From assembly GCA_030998225.1 (NCBI GenBank), contig JAPYXD010000700.1, forward strand, positions 1,240,001-1,304,000: DNA of 64,000 nt. Reading direction: 5' to 3'. A program made the position numbers and the translations under genes. Under the pieces are notes generated by a model that was given only the letters and a program-made list of their open reading frames with translations, had not been told where the DNA came from and searched no databases. Origin of the DNA: Diplolepis rosae (lineage: Eukaryota > Arthropoda > Insecta > Hymenoptera > Diplolepididae). Shown piece by piece: positions 1 through 12,510 of the stretch (position 1 is its first letter; every line of letters starts with the position of its first letter).

Positions 1-780
1 CAGAAGGGTCTTCCGCTTGTAGTGAACCTAAAAAATTGTAAAAAAAAATTTTTTTATCGATCTTTTGAGTTACTTTCCAGAAAAATCAAATTTTTCAACT
101 TTTTTTTGTTTAAAATCCGTTATTTATAATGAAAATAAATACTGTATCATGAAAACTAAAGGTTCGCTATATGCGCATTTTAATTACCTACAAATAGAAA
201 AAAAGTTTATAATAACAACTTAATTGGTTCTCCTTTAATCATGCACGCAATTTTGAAAAAAGTGTTTTCGAGAAAACGCGCTTTAAAGTTTTCAGACGGT
301 GAAAAATCAACTTACGCAGAGCCACTGCTTGGAACTCTACCATCAAAACTATTCCGATATGAACTGTAAAATTTTGCGACAATATTCTCTGATAATAGTT
401 CCATGGATTGAAACAAAAAAAAAAAATCGATTTATCGAATGTTCTGGATAAGGAGACCCCCTTAAGTGGAGCTCTCTTATATGTTCTTTGATCCAAGAAC
501 GTGTTTCCTTTATTTCCTTTCCTTTTATTCTTAGTCGATATTTGCAATGACTATTAAAATTTTTATTAATGTTCTAGTTTATAAGAATTTTAAGAAATAA
601 AAAATGTTTACGTATCATTGTTCTATTCGTTAACATGGGCATAATATTGGATTTAAATAATTTTTAATAATCACAAATAACAATAAATATTTTTTAAAAT
701 TTAGAATAATTAGAAATAAAAATTACTAATGAACACAATCAAAAATACATATAAGAGAGCTTCACTTGAGCACTTACTAT
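1..780. other. AT-rich sequence, no gene seen
   Basis: Low-complexity AT-rich DNA with homopolymer A/T runs. The only long open frame (239-547, minus) has no recognisable motif and a composition typical of chance ORFs. No RNA gene or mobile-element terminus was recognised. Confidence 0.5.
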
Positions 781-886
781 TTAAAATTAGATGGTTGAAT
801 TCGAAATTTTTGCCACTGCCTACATTATCGAAGGATCATTAGCCGCGTATCAGATAGGAAATTTCAAACTCAACCATCTAATTTGA
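781..886. repeat. Small foldback repeat (MITE-like)
   Basis: The two ends are inverted copies: TTAGATGGTTGA near 787 pairs with TCAACCATCTAA near 871, followed by matching GAAATTT blocks. The core (CTGCCTACATTATCG...CGTATCAGATAGGA) recurs in direct orientation at about 1244-1312, so this is a dispersed family. No coding capacity. Confidence 0.5.
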
Positions 887-939
887 AATCATTACAGCCG
901 TAAGACGGTGCCACCCGGCGATATAAAAGAGGTATGCCT

Positions 940-1014
940 ATGTAGATGAGCTGGTTAAAGTAGCCGACCGGCAATCGAAAGACCCGGGCTCGAATCCTGG
1001 CACAGTCGGACAGT
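940..1014 (+). repeat. tRNA-like fragment, possible tRNA-derived SINE head
   Basis: Contains a good pol III B-box-like stretch (GGGCTCGAATCC, 976-987) and, about 40 bases upstream, an A-box/D-arm-like stretch (GATGAGCTGGTTAAAG). No convincing acceptor stem or anticodon loop can be drawn, so this is not called a functional tRNA. A related stretch (ACCGGCAATCGAAAG plus GGGCTCG) occurs in reverse at 31,175-31,215, which supports a dispersed tRNA-derived family. Confidence 0.4.
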
Positions 1015-1243
1015 CTCTTTTTCCATGAAAAGATTTCAAATTCTTTAAATTTACTATTTAATTTTAATAACCCATGCCCGAAAATTAGTTAATATATATA
1101 TATTATTTAATAATTTTTTAATAGTGTCAACGCATAACATCTGGACACAAAATATTTTTTGTTTTCCTCAAATCAATATTGTAGAAAAAAAATCTATTTG
1201 AATATTCTTAAAGTTGACTCATTAAAGGAATATTTCTATTAAT

Positions 1244-1312
1244 TAGGTGAGTTTGAAATTTTTGTCTCTGCCTACATTATCGGAGGTTCACTAGTCGCAT
1301 ATCAGATAGGAT
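1244..1312. repeat. Second copy of the 781-886 repeat core
   Basis: Diverged direct copy of the internal part of the foldback at 781-886 (CTGCCTACATTATCG..GG.TCA.TAG.CGCATATCAGATAGGATA). The outer inverted ends are not complete here. Confidence 0.45.
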
Positions 1313-1394
1313 ACGTTGTCGACAGCCCCTGCTAGAAGTAAAAGGATATAAATCTTATCACCTCCAATCACTTTCTATCTCAAGTATAGAAAGA

Positions 1395-2160
1395 GATAAG
1401 GAAAATTAATCGCAGCCTATCCCTAGTCTTTACACCTGTTTCTCTTTCTATTCCCTGTCTATCAACATTTATCTCTTTCTTTCTCTTGCTTATATTATTG
1501 TATACAGTTCTATCTTTTTCTATCAGTTCCTCTATCCACCTTTATATTATTCTATCTCTCGTCAATCCATCTCTATATTCTTCTATCTCTTGTCTATACA
1601 CCTCTATCAATTTCAATCTCCTTGTCAATATAATCACTAACTTATCTCCTTCAATGTTCCCCATTGTATCCCAGCCTAAATCTTGGCTATAGTCTTCTAT
1701 CTCTTTCAGTCTTTCTGTCAATATAATCACTAACCTATCTCTTTCGATCTCCTCTATTGTATCCCAGTGTATCTCCTTGCTATCTACCTCCATCTTTTTC
1801 AATCTCTCTGTCAATGTAATCATTCGCTTATCGCTTTCAATCTCTCCTATTCTTTCCTACCCTATAAACTGCCTATACACTTCTATCTCTTTTAATCTTT
1901 CTGTCAATATAATCACTAACCTATTTCTTTCGATCTCCTCTATTATCTCCTGGCTATCTACCTCTATCTTTTTCAATCTCTCTGTCAATGTAATCATTCG
2001 CTTGTCGCTTTCAATCTCTCCTATTCTATCCCAGCCTATCAACCGTCTATCAACCGTCTATCCACTTCTATCTCTTTCAATCTCTCTGTCAATCTAATCA
2101 CTATCCTATCTCTTTCAATCTCTCCCATTGTACCACAACCTATCTGTCGTTTATATACAT
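1395..2160. repeat. Pyrimidine-rich minisatellite
   Basis: Degenerate tandem repeat built from CTATCTCTTTCAATCT and CTGTCAATATAATCAC blocks with strong pyrimidine bias on the plus strand. Units recur in a longer irregular period. The same family appears at 4,930-5,130 and, in purine orientation, at 13,600-14,100. Open frames across it on both strands are products of repetition, not genes. Confidence 0.75.
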
Positions 2161-2345
2161 ATACGTATATAGCATAATATATCTAAATTTAATGTTGTGA
2201 CAGGACATACTGATAAAGCTTGACGTAGCTCTGTTGTAAGAAACTTATTTTTTATTTTCATACATCTAAATTTGTCAGCAAATATAAAATGCAAAATTTT
2301 CAGTTCATAAGATGATCCAATAGTATAATAGTAATTATTATTATA

Positions 2346-4190
2346 TTACTGGATTTCAACAGTGTTAGGTAATCTAGCGACAAACGAAGAATCCCCAACT
2401 TCCATATACATCAATTTTTTATCAATGAATTCCAATGGAACAGTTATGGTTGAAGTAGTGCATTGAATTTTCCTAATATGAGAAATCTGCAAATCCATGG
2501 GAACTTCGCTGTACAAGTGTAATGATACGTACGTTGTACCATTTTTATACTTAAAGTCTGTAATTTCACCAATTTCCTTTGAAGTCAATACAATAAAAGT
2601 GTCATTAGTTTTTGTAGGCCTGATATACTTTGTGCTATGAAATATTGATGACTTGAATATACAACGCTGATATAGTTGCGCCCCATCTTCAGATTGTCCA
2701 AGAGGTCCGAGAAGTAGTATTTGATCACTTGCTTTGACAGCATTTTTACAATCAGGATGAGAAAACATATTTTCACAAAAATTTACACACGTTTCAGAGG
2801 ATACAAGTATTTGTAGCGTGTGATCGAAAGTAAGCTTTAATAATGTTCTTTTTGCTATCTGATCATACACGCCTTTAGGTCCAGTTATTGCCTGTTTAAG
2901 GTAGAAAATAGCACCTTCGAAAGGAAATGTTGATGTGGACCACAAAGGTCCTGTCATTCGCACTGATTGAACTAAATGTAACAGACTATGCATGTTAAAG
3001 GTCATCACGCTCTGTCCAAACATCTCCTGGGCCTTTGCAACAAAGATAAGAAGCTTTTTCGCACAGTCTTAATTCTGCTTTAGAAATGGAATCTTGTAGT
3101 AAAATAAAAATACTGTCTACAAGGAGAATATAATGATCTAATACTTCGGTTGGAATCAGACCCTGCAAACATATTGGAGAGTAAAATAGCAACCAAGATC
3201 GCCATTCGGAAGCTTTCCACTTAGCTTTCTCGTTTATTGGTCTTGGTTGACGGTGAATTTCATGCAGAGGAGTCATTTTAAGTAGTCTTGAGTTTAATTC
3301 TCTAACCCCTTGTGCCGTTATAACTTTGGTCTCAATCCAGACATCCCATAAATATTTGACAATACCTAAAAGCTCCGTTTAAAGTTATAAAGTAAAAATC
3401 AGAGTTTTCTTTTTGTAACTTCTTATACAACAGACCATCGTAGACATCCCTCATTACGTTGAACTTATTTTCACGAACTTTTAGATCGCGAATACTTTTT
3501 AGTAACGCATCTTTTTATCTTTATTCTGTAGAAGTATCTCCAACTGGTATTTCAAGTCTATATGAATCACGTAATTTTATGATTGCGTTGTCAATTCGTA
3601 TTTTAATCCACACATGCAAGTAACGTCACATTTTTTAAATTTTCCTTTTGAAACCGGTAGTAGTAATGGTTTACAACATTTTTCACATAGAAAACATAAT
3701 TTTATTACTTCATCAGGTGGATCATATAACTGATCTCCAGCAAAAATTTTACACATTTCAAACAAAGCATCTCTTGCCTCATATGTGCAATGAAAGCGTA
3801 TACTGTAAGCCATAACCATCAGCGATACACCACGAGTAGATAATTGAGATTCGGGGAACATCACCACATGACTCATTTTTCTGAAAGAATTCAAAGATTC
3901 AGTCTTTTCAAAAGTTCAGTCACCTTCATTACCGCAGCATTCTTCACAATCCTCATAGTCATTCCAGTCATCATCGCTAAAGTTAATTGAAGAATTGAAA
4001 GAAAAGGCTTCTTCATTTAAGTTGGTGTTTTCAAATTTTGATTCTTCAGACTTTAAATCCTCTTCTAATGATACACTTGTCGCTAGGGCATTGTTCTCTT
4101 CGAAAGCCAAGTTTATTTCCAAATCCGAAAAACTGCTGTGGAATCCACAGTAATTGTCGACATTTTTATTTCTGCATCATCCATGTGATT
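2346..4190 (-). pseudogene. CACTA (EnSpm/tnp2-like) transposase, broken
   Basis: Minus-strand remnant of an animal CACTA-type transposase. Upstream to downstream: an acidic segment (4122-3916), a cysteine-containing segment with CxxC pairs (3894-3577), then about 3400-3010 with the KWKASEWRSWLLFYSP block and a LLQDSIS helix, continuing in another frame (3023-2346) with TFNMHSLLHLVQSVR and GPLWSTSTFPFE. These last blocks are typical of the conserved C-terminal region of CACTA transposases and their domesticated relatives. It is split by at least one frameshift near 3,010-3,030 and by disruption between 3,400 and 3,577, so no full product is possible. Neither CACTA termini nor the catalytic core was located, so this is probably a decayed partial copy. 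Confidence 0.65.
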
Positions 4191-4420
4191 CGCTGATGAG
4201 ATGGAATCTATATATAGGAATAATGAAAAAATTTAGAGCTGGGATAAATATTACCATTAATATTTGATTAAATCGAATGATGAAGGTGAAAGGAATTTCA
4301 AGGATTACATTGAAGACATGAGAATGACAACTGGATAAAGATCAATCTGTGAACATTTTTGTTTTAACGGTTTGAAGTAATTTAGGGCATCATAAACAAA
4401 TGTTAGAAAAAATATATATA
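4191..4420. other. AT-rich spacer, nothing recognised
   Basis: AT-rich DNA between the CACTA remnant and a MITE, ending in a short TA run that forms the MITE target. Confidence 0.5.
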
Positions 4421-4422
4421 TA

Positions 4423-4864
4423 CAGGGTGAAGCACATAAAGAGTTACATATCAATAGCACTCAAACTATTGATCATATCTAAAAATGTCTAAGACAAAAG
4501 TTTCAGTGTTCGAGATGGCCGCCATACTGGACCACCCTATTTTTTTTATCGGTGGAGGCGCTGAAGATACGTCAAGGTCAACTCCACTGTTTTAAATGGA
4601 ACCATGTATTTTTCATCGATGACATTATTCTATAGGTCCCTGAATTCATCTTAAAATCTCTAATAATGTCATCGAAAAAAAATACATGGTTCCATTTAAA
4701 AAAGTGGAGTTGACCTTGACGTAGCTTCAGCGCCTCCACCGATAAAAAAATAGAGTGGTCGAGTATGACGGCCTTCTTGAACACTGAAACTTTTGTCTGA
4801 AGCATTTTTGGATATGATCAATAGTTTGAGTGCTATCGCTCTGTAACACTTTATGTGCCTCACT
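4423..4864. mobile_element. Foldback MITE with TA target site
   Basis: Nearly the whole element is an inverted repeat with centre near 4,645. The left arm starts CAGGGTGAAGCACATAAAG and the right arm ends CTTTATGTGCCTCACT. Inner blocks (GTCAAGGTCAACTCCACT, ATGTATTTTTCATCGATGAC) are mirrored. Flanking TA dinucleotides lie in TA runs, as expected for Tc1/mariner-type integration, but the TA context makes the TSD weak evidence. Non-coding; would be mobilised in trans. Confidence 0.7.
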
Positions 4865-4929
4865 ATATATATATATAACCACCCTATTACATATGTGATA
4901 GGTCCAAAAAAAATTTTTATGTGCATGTA

Positions 4930-5130
4930 ATCACTCGCCTATCTCTTTCAATATCTCCTTTTCTATCCTAACCTATGTCTTATCTATCCACCTCTATTTT
5001 TTTTCAATCTCTTTGTCAATGTTATCATTCACCTATCTGTTTCAATCCCCCACATTCTATTCCAGCCCGTCTCTCGTCTACCAACCTTTATCTTTTTCAA
5101 TCTCTCTCTCCATGTAATCATGATGTTCTG
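4930..5130. repeat. Pyrimidine-rich minisatellite, second block
   Basis: Same TATCTCTTTCAATCTC / CTGTCAATGTAATCAT repeat family as the block at 1,395-2,160, with about five irregular units. Confidence 0.65.
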
Positions 5131-5960
5131 GCCATTTATGTTCTGGCCATTTGTTCTTCGAACAAGAAGCCATTAAGTGAAGAAGAAGAAGAACATGTAA
5201 TTATTCACTTATCTGTTTCAGTCCCAAACATTCTATTCTAGCATATCTGTCGTCTACCAACGTATTCGTGCCGAAGACGGCGTTTTGCAAACTGTTTTTG
5301 AATTAAAGTATTTTTGACGGGTACGTAAAAAGTTTTGCAATATTCTTCAATCAATTCTGAATCATTTGAAAATTATTAATTGTTTTTTCTTCGTTAATAA
5401 TAAAAAGTAATGATTTTTTAGGACGAATGGTACAATGAACGAATGTTAAGAATAAAATTGCTTTTTTCAAGGAAGTTTTTCAATTGTTTTGACAATTTTC
5501 ATTTGTTTAAATAATTGTAAATATTTTCATTAAAAAATGTCGCTGTTAACATTCCTGAAGTGTATCGTTTATTTCAAAAAGAACAAACTTTTCATAATTC
5601 GATGGACAAAAACTGAAAAATAAATTCATGAATTGTGTCATTAATTCCAGAAAGTAATAACGCTTATTCTGCCATTGTACCATTCATCCCAGATAATAAT
5701 AACTGTTCGTGATGTAAAGAGAAAAAAAGAACAATAATTAATTATTTAAACAATCTAAAATTAGTTTACAATATTGCAAAATTTTATACTTAACCGGCAA
5801 AATTAATTTTTTTCGAAAATATAATAAGATATAATTATATCTCAATATGGACATTTTTTGACATTTTACAATATCAAAAGAAATATATACATTGTTCATA
5901 TTAAACAGATTCAAGAAAGTAATAATACTACATTTTCCTGATTCTCAGAAAATAACCGGC
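5131..5960. other. AT-rich intergenic DNA
   Basis: No coding signal, terminus or RNA gene recognised. Contains a GAAGAAGAAGAA stretch near 5,178 and long A/T runs. Confidence 0.5.
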
Positions 5961-6020
5961 TTTAAGATTTATGAGATGGAGAAGTGGATAAAAACAATTT
6001 GATTTTTCCCTCCTCCCACG

Positions 6021-6322
6021 CATAACTCAGCATGAAACACGTAGCCCGACCTGGGCCACGGATTTCCCGGACCAAGGGAATGAATGTCAAGGAGGAAATC
6101 CATGGCCCTGGTCGGACAACGTGTTTCATGCTGAGTTTGGTACGCCCCGTTCTGGGCCTGGCCAGGGCCACACACAAATTTTAGTTCGGAGAGGGTCACA
6201 TGAATGTCAAGGAGGAAATCCATGGCCCTGGTCGGGCAACCTGTTTCATGCTGAGTTTGGTACGCCCCGTTCTGGGCCTGGCCAGGGCCACACACAAATT
6301 TTAGTTCGGAGAGGGTCACATG
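6021..6322. repeat. 120-bp tandem duplication with inverted fragment
   Basis: Two adjacent units with an exact 120-bp period (6081-6200 and 6201-6322), both containing GGAGGAAATCCATGGCCCTGG and GTTTCATGCTGAGTTTGG. The units are nearly identical. At 6021-6080 a partial copy lies inverted (CATGAAACACGTAGCCCGAC..), so the block can fold on itself. It is GC-richer than its surroundings. Open frames on both strands follow from 120 being divisible by three. Confidence 0.8.
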
Positions 6323-6339
6323 CTTCTATAGTTTGCTGG

Positions 6340-7395
6340 AACTTTATATTTAAAAAGAAGAGAAATTTTGTTCATCTTGTAAAATAACATTTTTTATCTT
6401 TATCCTGGTTTCATTCTCATATTTTCATATCCAGTCAATAGAATATATACATATTCCGATATTCTGATTTCAGCGTTCAATACATATATATTGTTATTAA
6501 TTTAGGGTAATAAAGTAAAAAAACTTCGCGTTTTAGTGAAACAAATGTCATATGATATTTGCATTTTAGGAATATTACTTTTATTATATATTTACCAATT
6601 CTTAAACTCTCTTTGAATTGCTTCAATTTTTTCTGCCATCGCCAACGAGTTGTCGCATGTACCTCTTTCGGATCATAATCCGCATCACGTATCTGGTTCT
6701 TACGTCGCTTAAGTTGTCCTGTTTCTTCGTTGCCCATTTCGAAGAGATATGAGAAGAGTGTTCCTGAAGAAATATGAAATCAGATTTCATATACGAATAG
6801 CAGAGGCTTAAAGAATCCAGACAACCCTAAACTCTATTACAGTTTCCATCGGGACCGTACATTTGCATTGGCGCAGTGCTTAATACATAATATATCCTTC
6901 ATTTATTTATCTTCTAGGGAAAAGCAACGCGGTGCTCTTCAATGACTTTTCTTAAATTAAAAATGACCCTAGGGTGCCACGTGAAATACTTTTTAATTTG
7001 GAAAATTAAACCTTTCCCCTATATTTATACGAAAATTATGATAGTTTCTTTATGAACATTTTTTACTTTAAATACTGTTAAAACATTGAATTAAAAAATT
7101 TAGTTAATTTTATTCAAATTAAGAAAAGAATAGTTTCATATGCCTATCACATATATATGTCGTCGAAAAAAATTGTATTGTTATAATGCAACACATACGG
7201 AATTGTTAAAAATTTCTGAATTTATAGTGGTCACATATTTTTAGTACCTGTTAAGTCTAGAAAAGTATACCTATATATGAAATTTCACTCTATTATTGTA
7301 TATACATAATTCGTACTTACCAAACAGTATTTTCCTGAATTATGATAGCAACACTTAGCAGCACGTGGTAACTACTGTTTCATGGAGAAATCATC
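6340..7395. other. AT-rich intergenic DNA
   Basis: No recognisable gene. Small frames near 6,480-6,740 lack motifs. Confidence 0.45.
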
Positions 7396-7399
7396 AGGG

Positions 7400-8709
7400 A
7401 TAGACCTTTTTATCCTGAAAGGCGCTGGTGCGCATGTCAGTGATCCCAGAATGCATAAGATTTTTGCTCCCACCATGGATCCCACCAGCTCATGGTTTCT
7501 TCCTCGCTCCACTGCCAGAAGTTGGTTGACCGTTGAATGAGGAAGACGCAATGAGCTGGTGGGATGCATGGTGGGAGCAAAAATCTTACGCATTCTGGGA
7601 TCACTGGCGCATGTGCCGAAATTTGACGTAATTTCCGGATTTTTCGTCAAGTTTTGTATAGAAAAACGATATTTATTGTTATAAATTAATATACTAAACA
7701 AATAAAAAAGCATAAATATTAAGAAAACGAAATAGGCGAAAATCCACAACAAATTGAAAAAAAATCCGGTGAAAAAACAGTAAAAAGTGCGGTTAAATCG
7801 TCAAATAGGTGCGAATGTTTACTACACGTTATAGTAGAATTTGATAAATATTGTACCTGCGTTACGTACATTCCTTCACTAGTTTTTAAAAATTTACATT
7901 AAACTTAAGAAATTACAAAATACATGTTTAAAAAAGTATATTTTAATTATTTTTTTAAAGCTACAAAATATTTTTTAATTTTCAGATATTTATTACTACA
8001 TACTACAGTGAAATACTATGCTGTAGTTAAAAAAATTTTCTTAATATTATTAACTTATTTATTACTGCAGGCTATAGTAAAAGTAAGAAAAAACATGTCA
8101 AACATTCAGTTTATTTCATTTTAAAGAGTTACAAAGATGTTATTTTTAATATTATTGAGGTATTTACTTCTACATAGTATCGTAAAAGGTTGTTTTTATA
8201 AATGAATGTAAAAATGAAAAAGTACATTTAAAAATGTGCTGCAATGTGATACTGACGGATATAAAAGTATTGTATGGTAGAAGAGCTGTTTCAAATGTTT
8301 ATGTTATGGTTATAAAATTAATCGCATTCAATAAATTTTTAATATAGTACAAAAATTGAATTGATTATTTTCCAAAATAACTTTAAATATCTTTTCTGCA
8401 TACAAGACTTGACGAAAAATGCATTTGTCAACAGCAGTCAACGGGGTCAATCGATGACGGATGTAAACATTCGCACCTATTTCACGATTTAACCGCACTT
8501 TTTACTGTTTTTTCACCGGATTTTTTTTTCAATTTGTTATAGATCTTCGCCTCTTTCGTTCTCTTAATATTTATGCTTTTTTATTTGTTTAGTATATTAA
8601 TTTATAACAGTAAATATCGTTTTTCTATACAAAACCTGACGAAAAATCCGGAAATGGCGTCAAATTTCGGCACATGCGCACCAGCGCCTTTCAGGATAAT
8701 AAGGTCTAT
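7400..8709. mobile_element. Foldback element with ~250-bp inverted arms
   Basis: The ends are inverted copies: ATAGACCTTTTTATCCTGAAAG at the left and CTTTCAGGATAATAAGGTCTAT at the right, extending inward to about 7,830 and 8,461 (shared GGTGCGAATGTTTAC). The left arm is interrupted by a 169-bp MITE (7438-7606). The interior is AT-rich with no coding potential. The autonomous family is not identified. Confidence 0.75.
7438..7606. mobile_element. hAT-type MITE with 8-bp TSD
   Basis: Begins CAGTGATCCCAGAATGC and ends GCATTCTGGGATCACTG, with arms of about 55 bp. It is flanked by the 8-bp direct repeat GCGCATGT (7430-7437 and 7607-7614). The homologous position in the opposite arm of the host foldback (8672-8679) has one copy, giving an empty-site control inside the same window. 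An 8-bp TSD with CAGTG..CACTG ends fits the hAT superfamily. Confidence 0.85.
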
Positions 8710-8909
8710 TAAAATTTCAAATTTGAAGATGTGATGTGGTTGGCCAGCAAGTTACGTGCATGGTGATTGGCTGGTTTCACTCTCGGACAGCGTTAATTGG
8801 CCACATCAAGCAATGAAATTGGTCATTGCGTGCCATGCGGTGTAGTCGTTCTCGATTAAAAACGTGGTCGCGCAATAAATTAAAGTTTCTGAAAAAGTGT
8901 GGAAATAAT

Positions 8910-11842
8910 ATGTATGCGTGTGTGAAATACTCACGTTGGTGTGCGGGGCACACTGACGTGGCCGTGATAGACACCAGTGAGATAATAAGCAATTTCGATG
9001 CTTCGTGTTTCGATCGAGGCAAACTTTTTAATATCACTTGCGAGAAGAGTGCCAATAAAAAATTCTCTGCATTGATATTATTCGTCACGAGTAAGTACAC
9101 ATTATCAGGCCCGGGTCCCACTTAAATATTGAAGAATTAGAATTTAGTTTAAGAATGTTTCTACATGTTTTTCCTCCAATATTTTATTTATAAAATAATA
9201 ATTTTTTACAGACCTCCGTCTTTATGTTATTCACGCCTGTGAACAATTATTTTGAAAAATTACAAATTGGGTAAAAAAAAATGTAGAAACTGAATTGCTC
9301 TTATGATAAAGTATTTCAAGTCCTTAAGTCATATTTAAATTGCTTGGAATCTTTTGGGGTCCTTTTAAAATTTACTGGGAGTTTCATGAAATTGTTTGAA
9401 ACTCAATTGTTCACAAGAAGTGGACTCTAATTCTGTTTATTTAAGAAACAAAAAAAACGCAACCTCTTAATACCACTGCCCAAATTATAATTCATATGTT
9501 ATCCCTGCGGACAAATTTATATTGTTAAACTTTCGGCATTATAGAGACAAGGAAAGAAGCTATGCACAGAATGGCCTCTGAGAGGCATAAGTATCCGCCA
9601 TTGAAGAGAGCTACCCCAGCGACATCAGGTTCAGATGCTGAAAATTTAAATCTGAATTCTTCAGTCTTAAAGAAACAAACTACCAAACGTGTCTATCAGC
9701 CGGCAACAACACAACTTTCAAGCTTGATAAAATCGAAAGTAATGAAAATTCAAAAACGAAATCTTAAAATTGATGACGCGCTGTTGGTAAGCAGCGAGGA
9801 GAGCGAAAGGTCTGATGTAGAACTTACGCACCCACAAAAGGTGGACAAATTATGTTACTTCATAAAGTATACTTTGAAGTTATTATCTTCATTGAAAAAC
9901 ATAGATTCTATGATTACCTTTTTCAGGTCAAAAAGGGAAAAGAAAAAGGTGGTTCGAACTTCAAAAAGTCAGTTCCGGTTAATAGTGTATGTGTAATTTT
10001 GCTGGTTGGATTTTTCCTTCTGTTAGGAATTGAATAAATTAAGCTTCTTGAAATATCTACTATAAATTCATGTATTTGTATTCGTTGACATAAACAATCG
10101 TGCTATTTTATGTACAGTTAATGTTGGGAACGATGATTAACGTTATTTATATGTAAAGGTCCGACTCAGACGACGAGCTCTGAAGTCGGTGAGGGCAGAA
10201 CAAAATCTAACAACTTAAAAATCCGGTAACAAAGATGAGCAGCAATCGATGATGCCATTGGCACTTACAATTTGTGTTTTGTAGGAATACGGAGTACTCT
10301 CATTGGACGATGACAATTAAACTGAAACTATTGGCAACACCCACTAAGGCCGCATCTTGTCGGCATACTTCGAAGGGTCAGGCTGACCTGACTAGAGTGA
10401 ATGTGCAAAGGATGACTATAAAAGTACGCTTCTTCGAATACTTAGTTTTCTCTTATTTCCTAAATAGACCCAATATAAGGATTAAAGTAAATTGGTATTC
10501 AAGAGGTTGGAGCAAGTACTGAATTTTGGGCTGATTGAATGAAGCTTACAATTTTGTTCTTAAAAGTAATAAATGGATAGGAAACCAGATGTGCTGCTAC
10601 GTGAGAAATTACAATTTTAAAACTATTCATCAAATCCGGTACAAAGAGACGAGGGAAACTAAAATCTATAGAAAATGTGTTTACACAGGACTCAACAGTG
10701 TAAGAGAGCAGACAAAACAAAATTCAGGTGATGAATATCTTGTATCTGAGTCAGAAAATGAGGACGTAAACTTTGGCTCAAAAGACGACTGTGCATTCTT
10801 AAAAAATTTGTTGAAAGAAAAAAATAAAGAAATTGCGAAAAAAGAGAATAAAATTTGTGAACTACAAGCTGAGATACTGGAGTGTAATAGAAGAAACTCG
10901 GGTCTTCAAGACAAGTTATTGTTACGACTTGACGCTATGGACAGTATGTATACAGTAATTGCTTCTATTTATAAATATATTTTAATTTAAAACTGATATA
11001 TTGATTTATTGATCTATTTCTCTGCTTTCAGAAAACATTCAGGACGTAGAAAAGGATGCAGCAAACCAACTTGGAAAAGAAACCTTCGACAAAGTTGGTG
11101 CTTTAAAGGAAAATAAAGTACGAGTCTCCTACGTATCATTTTTATTTAAAAAAATTACTTTCGTTCTGGTAAAAAATTACTAAATTGAGTTTTATTTCAG
11201 ATTCATATCGGACAAAACATCTGGATTGAGAAGGATAAATATGACTGCGTTTTGGTGGTAGCAAAATCTCCCCAGACATTCATTAATCACTTGGCTGAGT
11301 CAACATTTGGATTAAAAGTGCTTATAAACAGTAGTGTTACTGGAGCATGTTCAAACAGGATAAAAAAATTGAACCCTACAGCACGCCCTCGCCTTAACGG
11401 GAAAATCGTCTCAATCCTTTCACTCTATTTTTCGTTTTATAATAGCGTTCTTTTTCAAAATGTAATTTTTATGCAGCATTATCTCCAAGCAGATCGAACA
11501 AAAATAAGGAAAATGAAATTGAATTTATTGATACAGAGAATGTTGAACAAAATGATGAAGAATTTAGCGAGATTTCGATGAATCAATTAGAGGTGGAAGA
11601 GCCATCACCATTGGTAAGATTTTTTTATAAATTCGTCATTTCCCTTTGTTTCAATATACTAGAATTCCATTTTTATTCCGTAAGATGAATTGTTTTAGAA
11701 TTTAAATCAATTTGAGCTTACTACTTAAACTTAGATATAATTGCTGTAACTTTTAACAACTAACGTTTCTTCATAGAATGATGAAGAAAAAGAACAGAAC
11801 ACAATGTCTCATGTAGACGAGGAAAACGAACTGGAAACTTAG
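8910..11842 (+). CDS. BEN-domain protein, multi-exon gene model (partly uncertain)
   Basis: Inferred exons: 8910-9090 (MYACVKYSRW... VAVIDTSEIISNF; donor GTAAGT, phase 1); 9545 to about 9838 (phase 1 match; basic, Ser/Thr-rich); short uncertain exons around 9936-10437; about 10699-10943 (acidic then coiled coil, LLKEKNKEIAKKENKICEL; donor GTATGT, phase 1); 11032-11117 (phases 1 to 0); 11201 to about 11410-11433 (core LAESTFGLKVLINSSVTGA, a BEN-like C-terminal block); about 11477-11613 (acidic frame); 11777-11842 (ends ENELET, stop). Phases match across 9090/9545, 10943/11032, 11117/11201 and 11613/11777. The donor after the BEN exon is unresolved: no GT in the required phase fits the 11477 acceptor, so it may use an unusual site or be damaged. 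BEN domains usually bind DNA or chromatin factors; a nuclear role is inference. The first ATG (8910) could have an upstream alternative at 8826. Confidence 0.6.
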
Positions 11843-12510
11843 TAGTCCGCGAAGATGTGCTACCACAACTTACTAATATTTTGCGTTTACAAAATTTTAT
11901 TACAATTTTTCTTTAAGAAAGTTTACTAATATTGTCAAGTGAAGGAAGTAGGATGAGGCGTGAGCGTGTATTTTTGCTACTTATATTTAAATTTCTTCCA
12001 GATATGAATTATTCTTAACTAAAATTACGTTGTAAACCAAAAGGTAGATCGTAATTTTTCTCAAATAAAAAGAAAGAATATTATTTACCATGGGCATGTG
12101 ATACTTAGTAACTAGTTGCCATATGAGCCACACCAGTTTCTCCGGGGTTTTCTCCACAAAAAGAAATATTCTCTAGCTGAAACTTTGAGAAAGGGAAAAG
12201 AACATGAAAAAATACGTTTGTGCACTGTCTTTCCTAAAAAAAACTGGGAGAAAAAATATTAGGATGGTAAAACAAGAATTTACTTTTTTTTTAAATTAAA
12301 AAAAAAAAGAATTTATAGATATACGTTTCCATGTTCTTTGCCATTTCCGAAATCTTTAGCGAACAATATTGTTATTCTGAAAATGTTTTTATTTATTTGA
12401 TTTATGTATTCTCTTTGAAAGTAATCGGAGAAACTGATATGGCAAAATACAAAGTGTAAACCTCAAATGTGATAATAGCTTTCGTTAAGATAGTATTATG
12501 CGCACGAAAG
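11843..12510. other. Downstream of BEN gene; AT-rich, no gene seen
   Basis: Likely 3' UTR and intergenic DNA. AATAAA-like sequence occurs at 12,064 (AAATAAAAAG). No other signal was recognised. Confidence 0.4.

Noticed and set aside
940..1014. Functional tRNA gene
   Set aside because: A B-box-like stretch exists but no complete cloverleaf or acceptor stem can be drawn by eye.
8777..9121. Minus-strand 114-codon frame
   Set aside because: Lies antisense to the first BEN-gene exon, with no motif or splice support.
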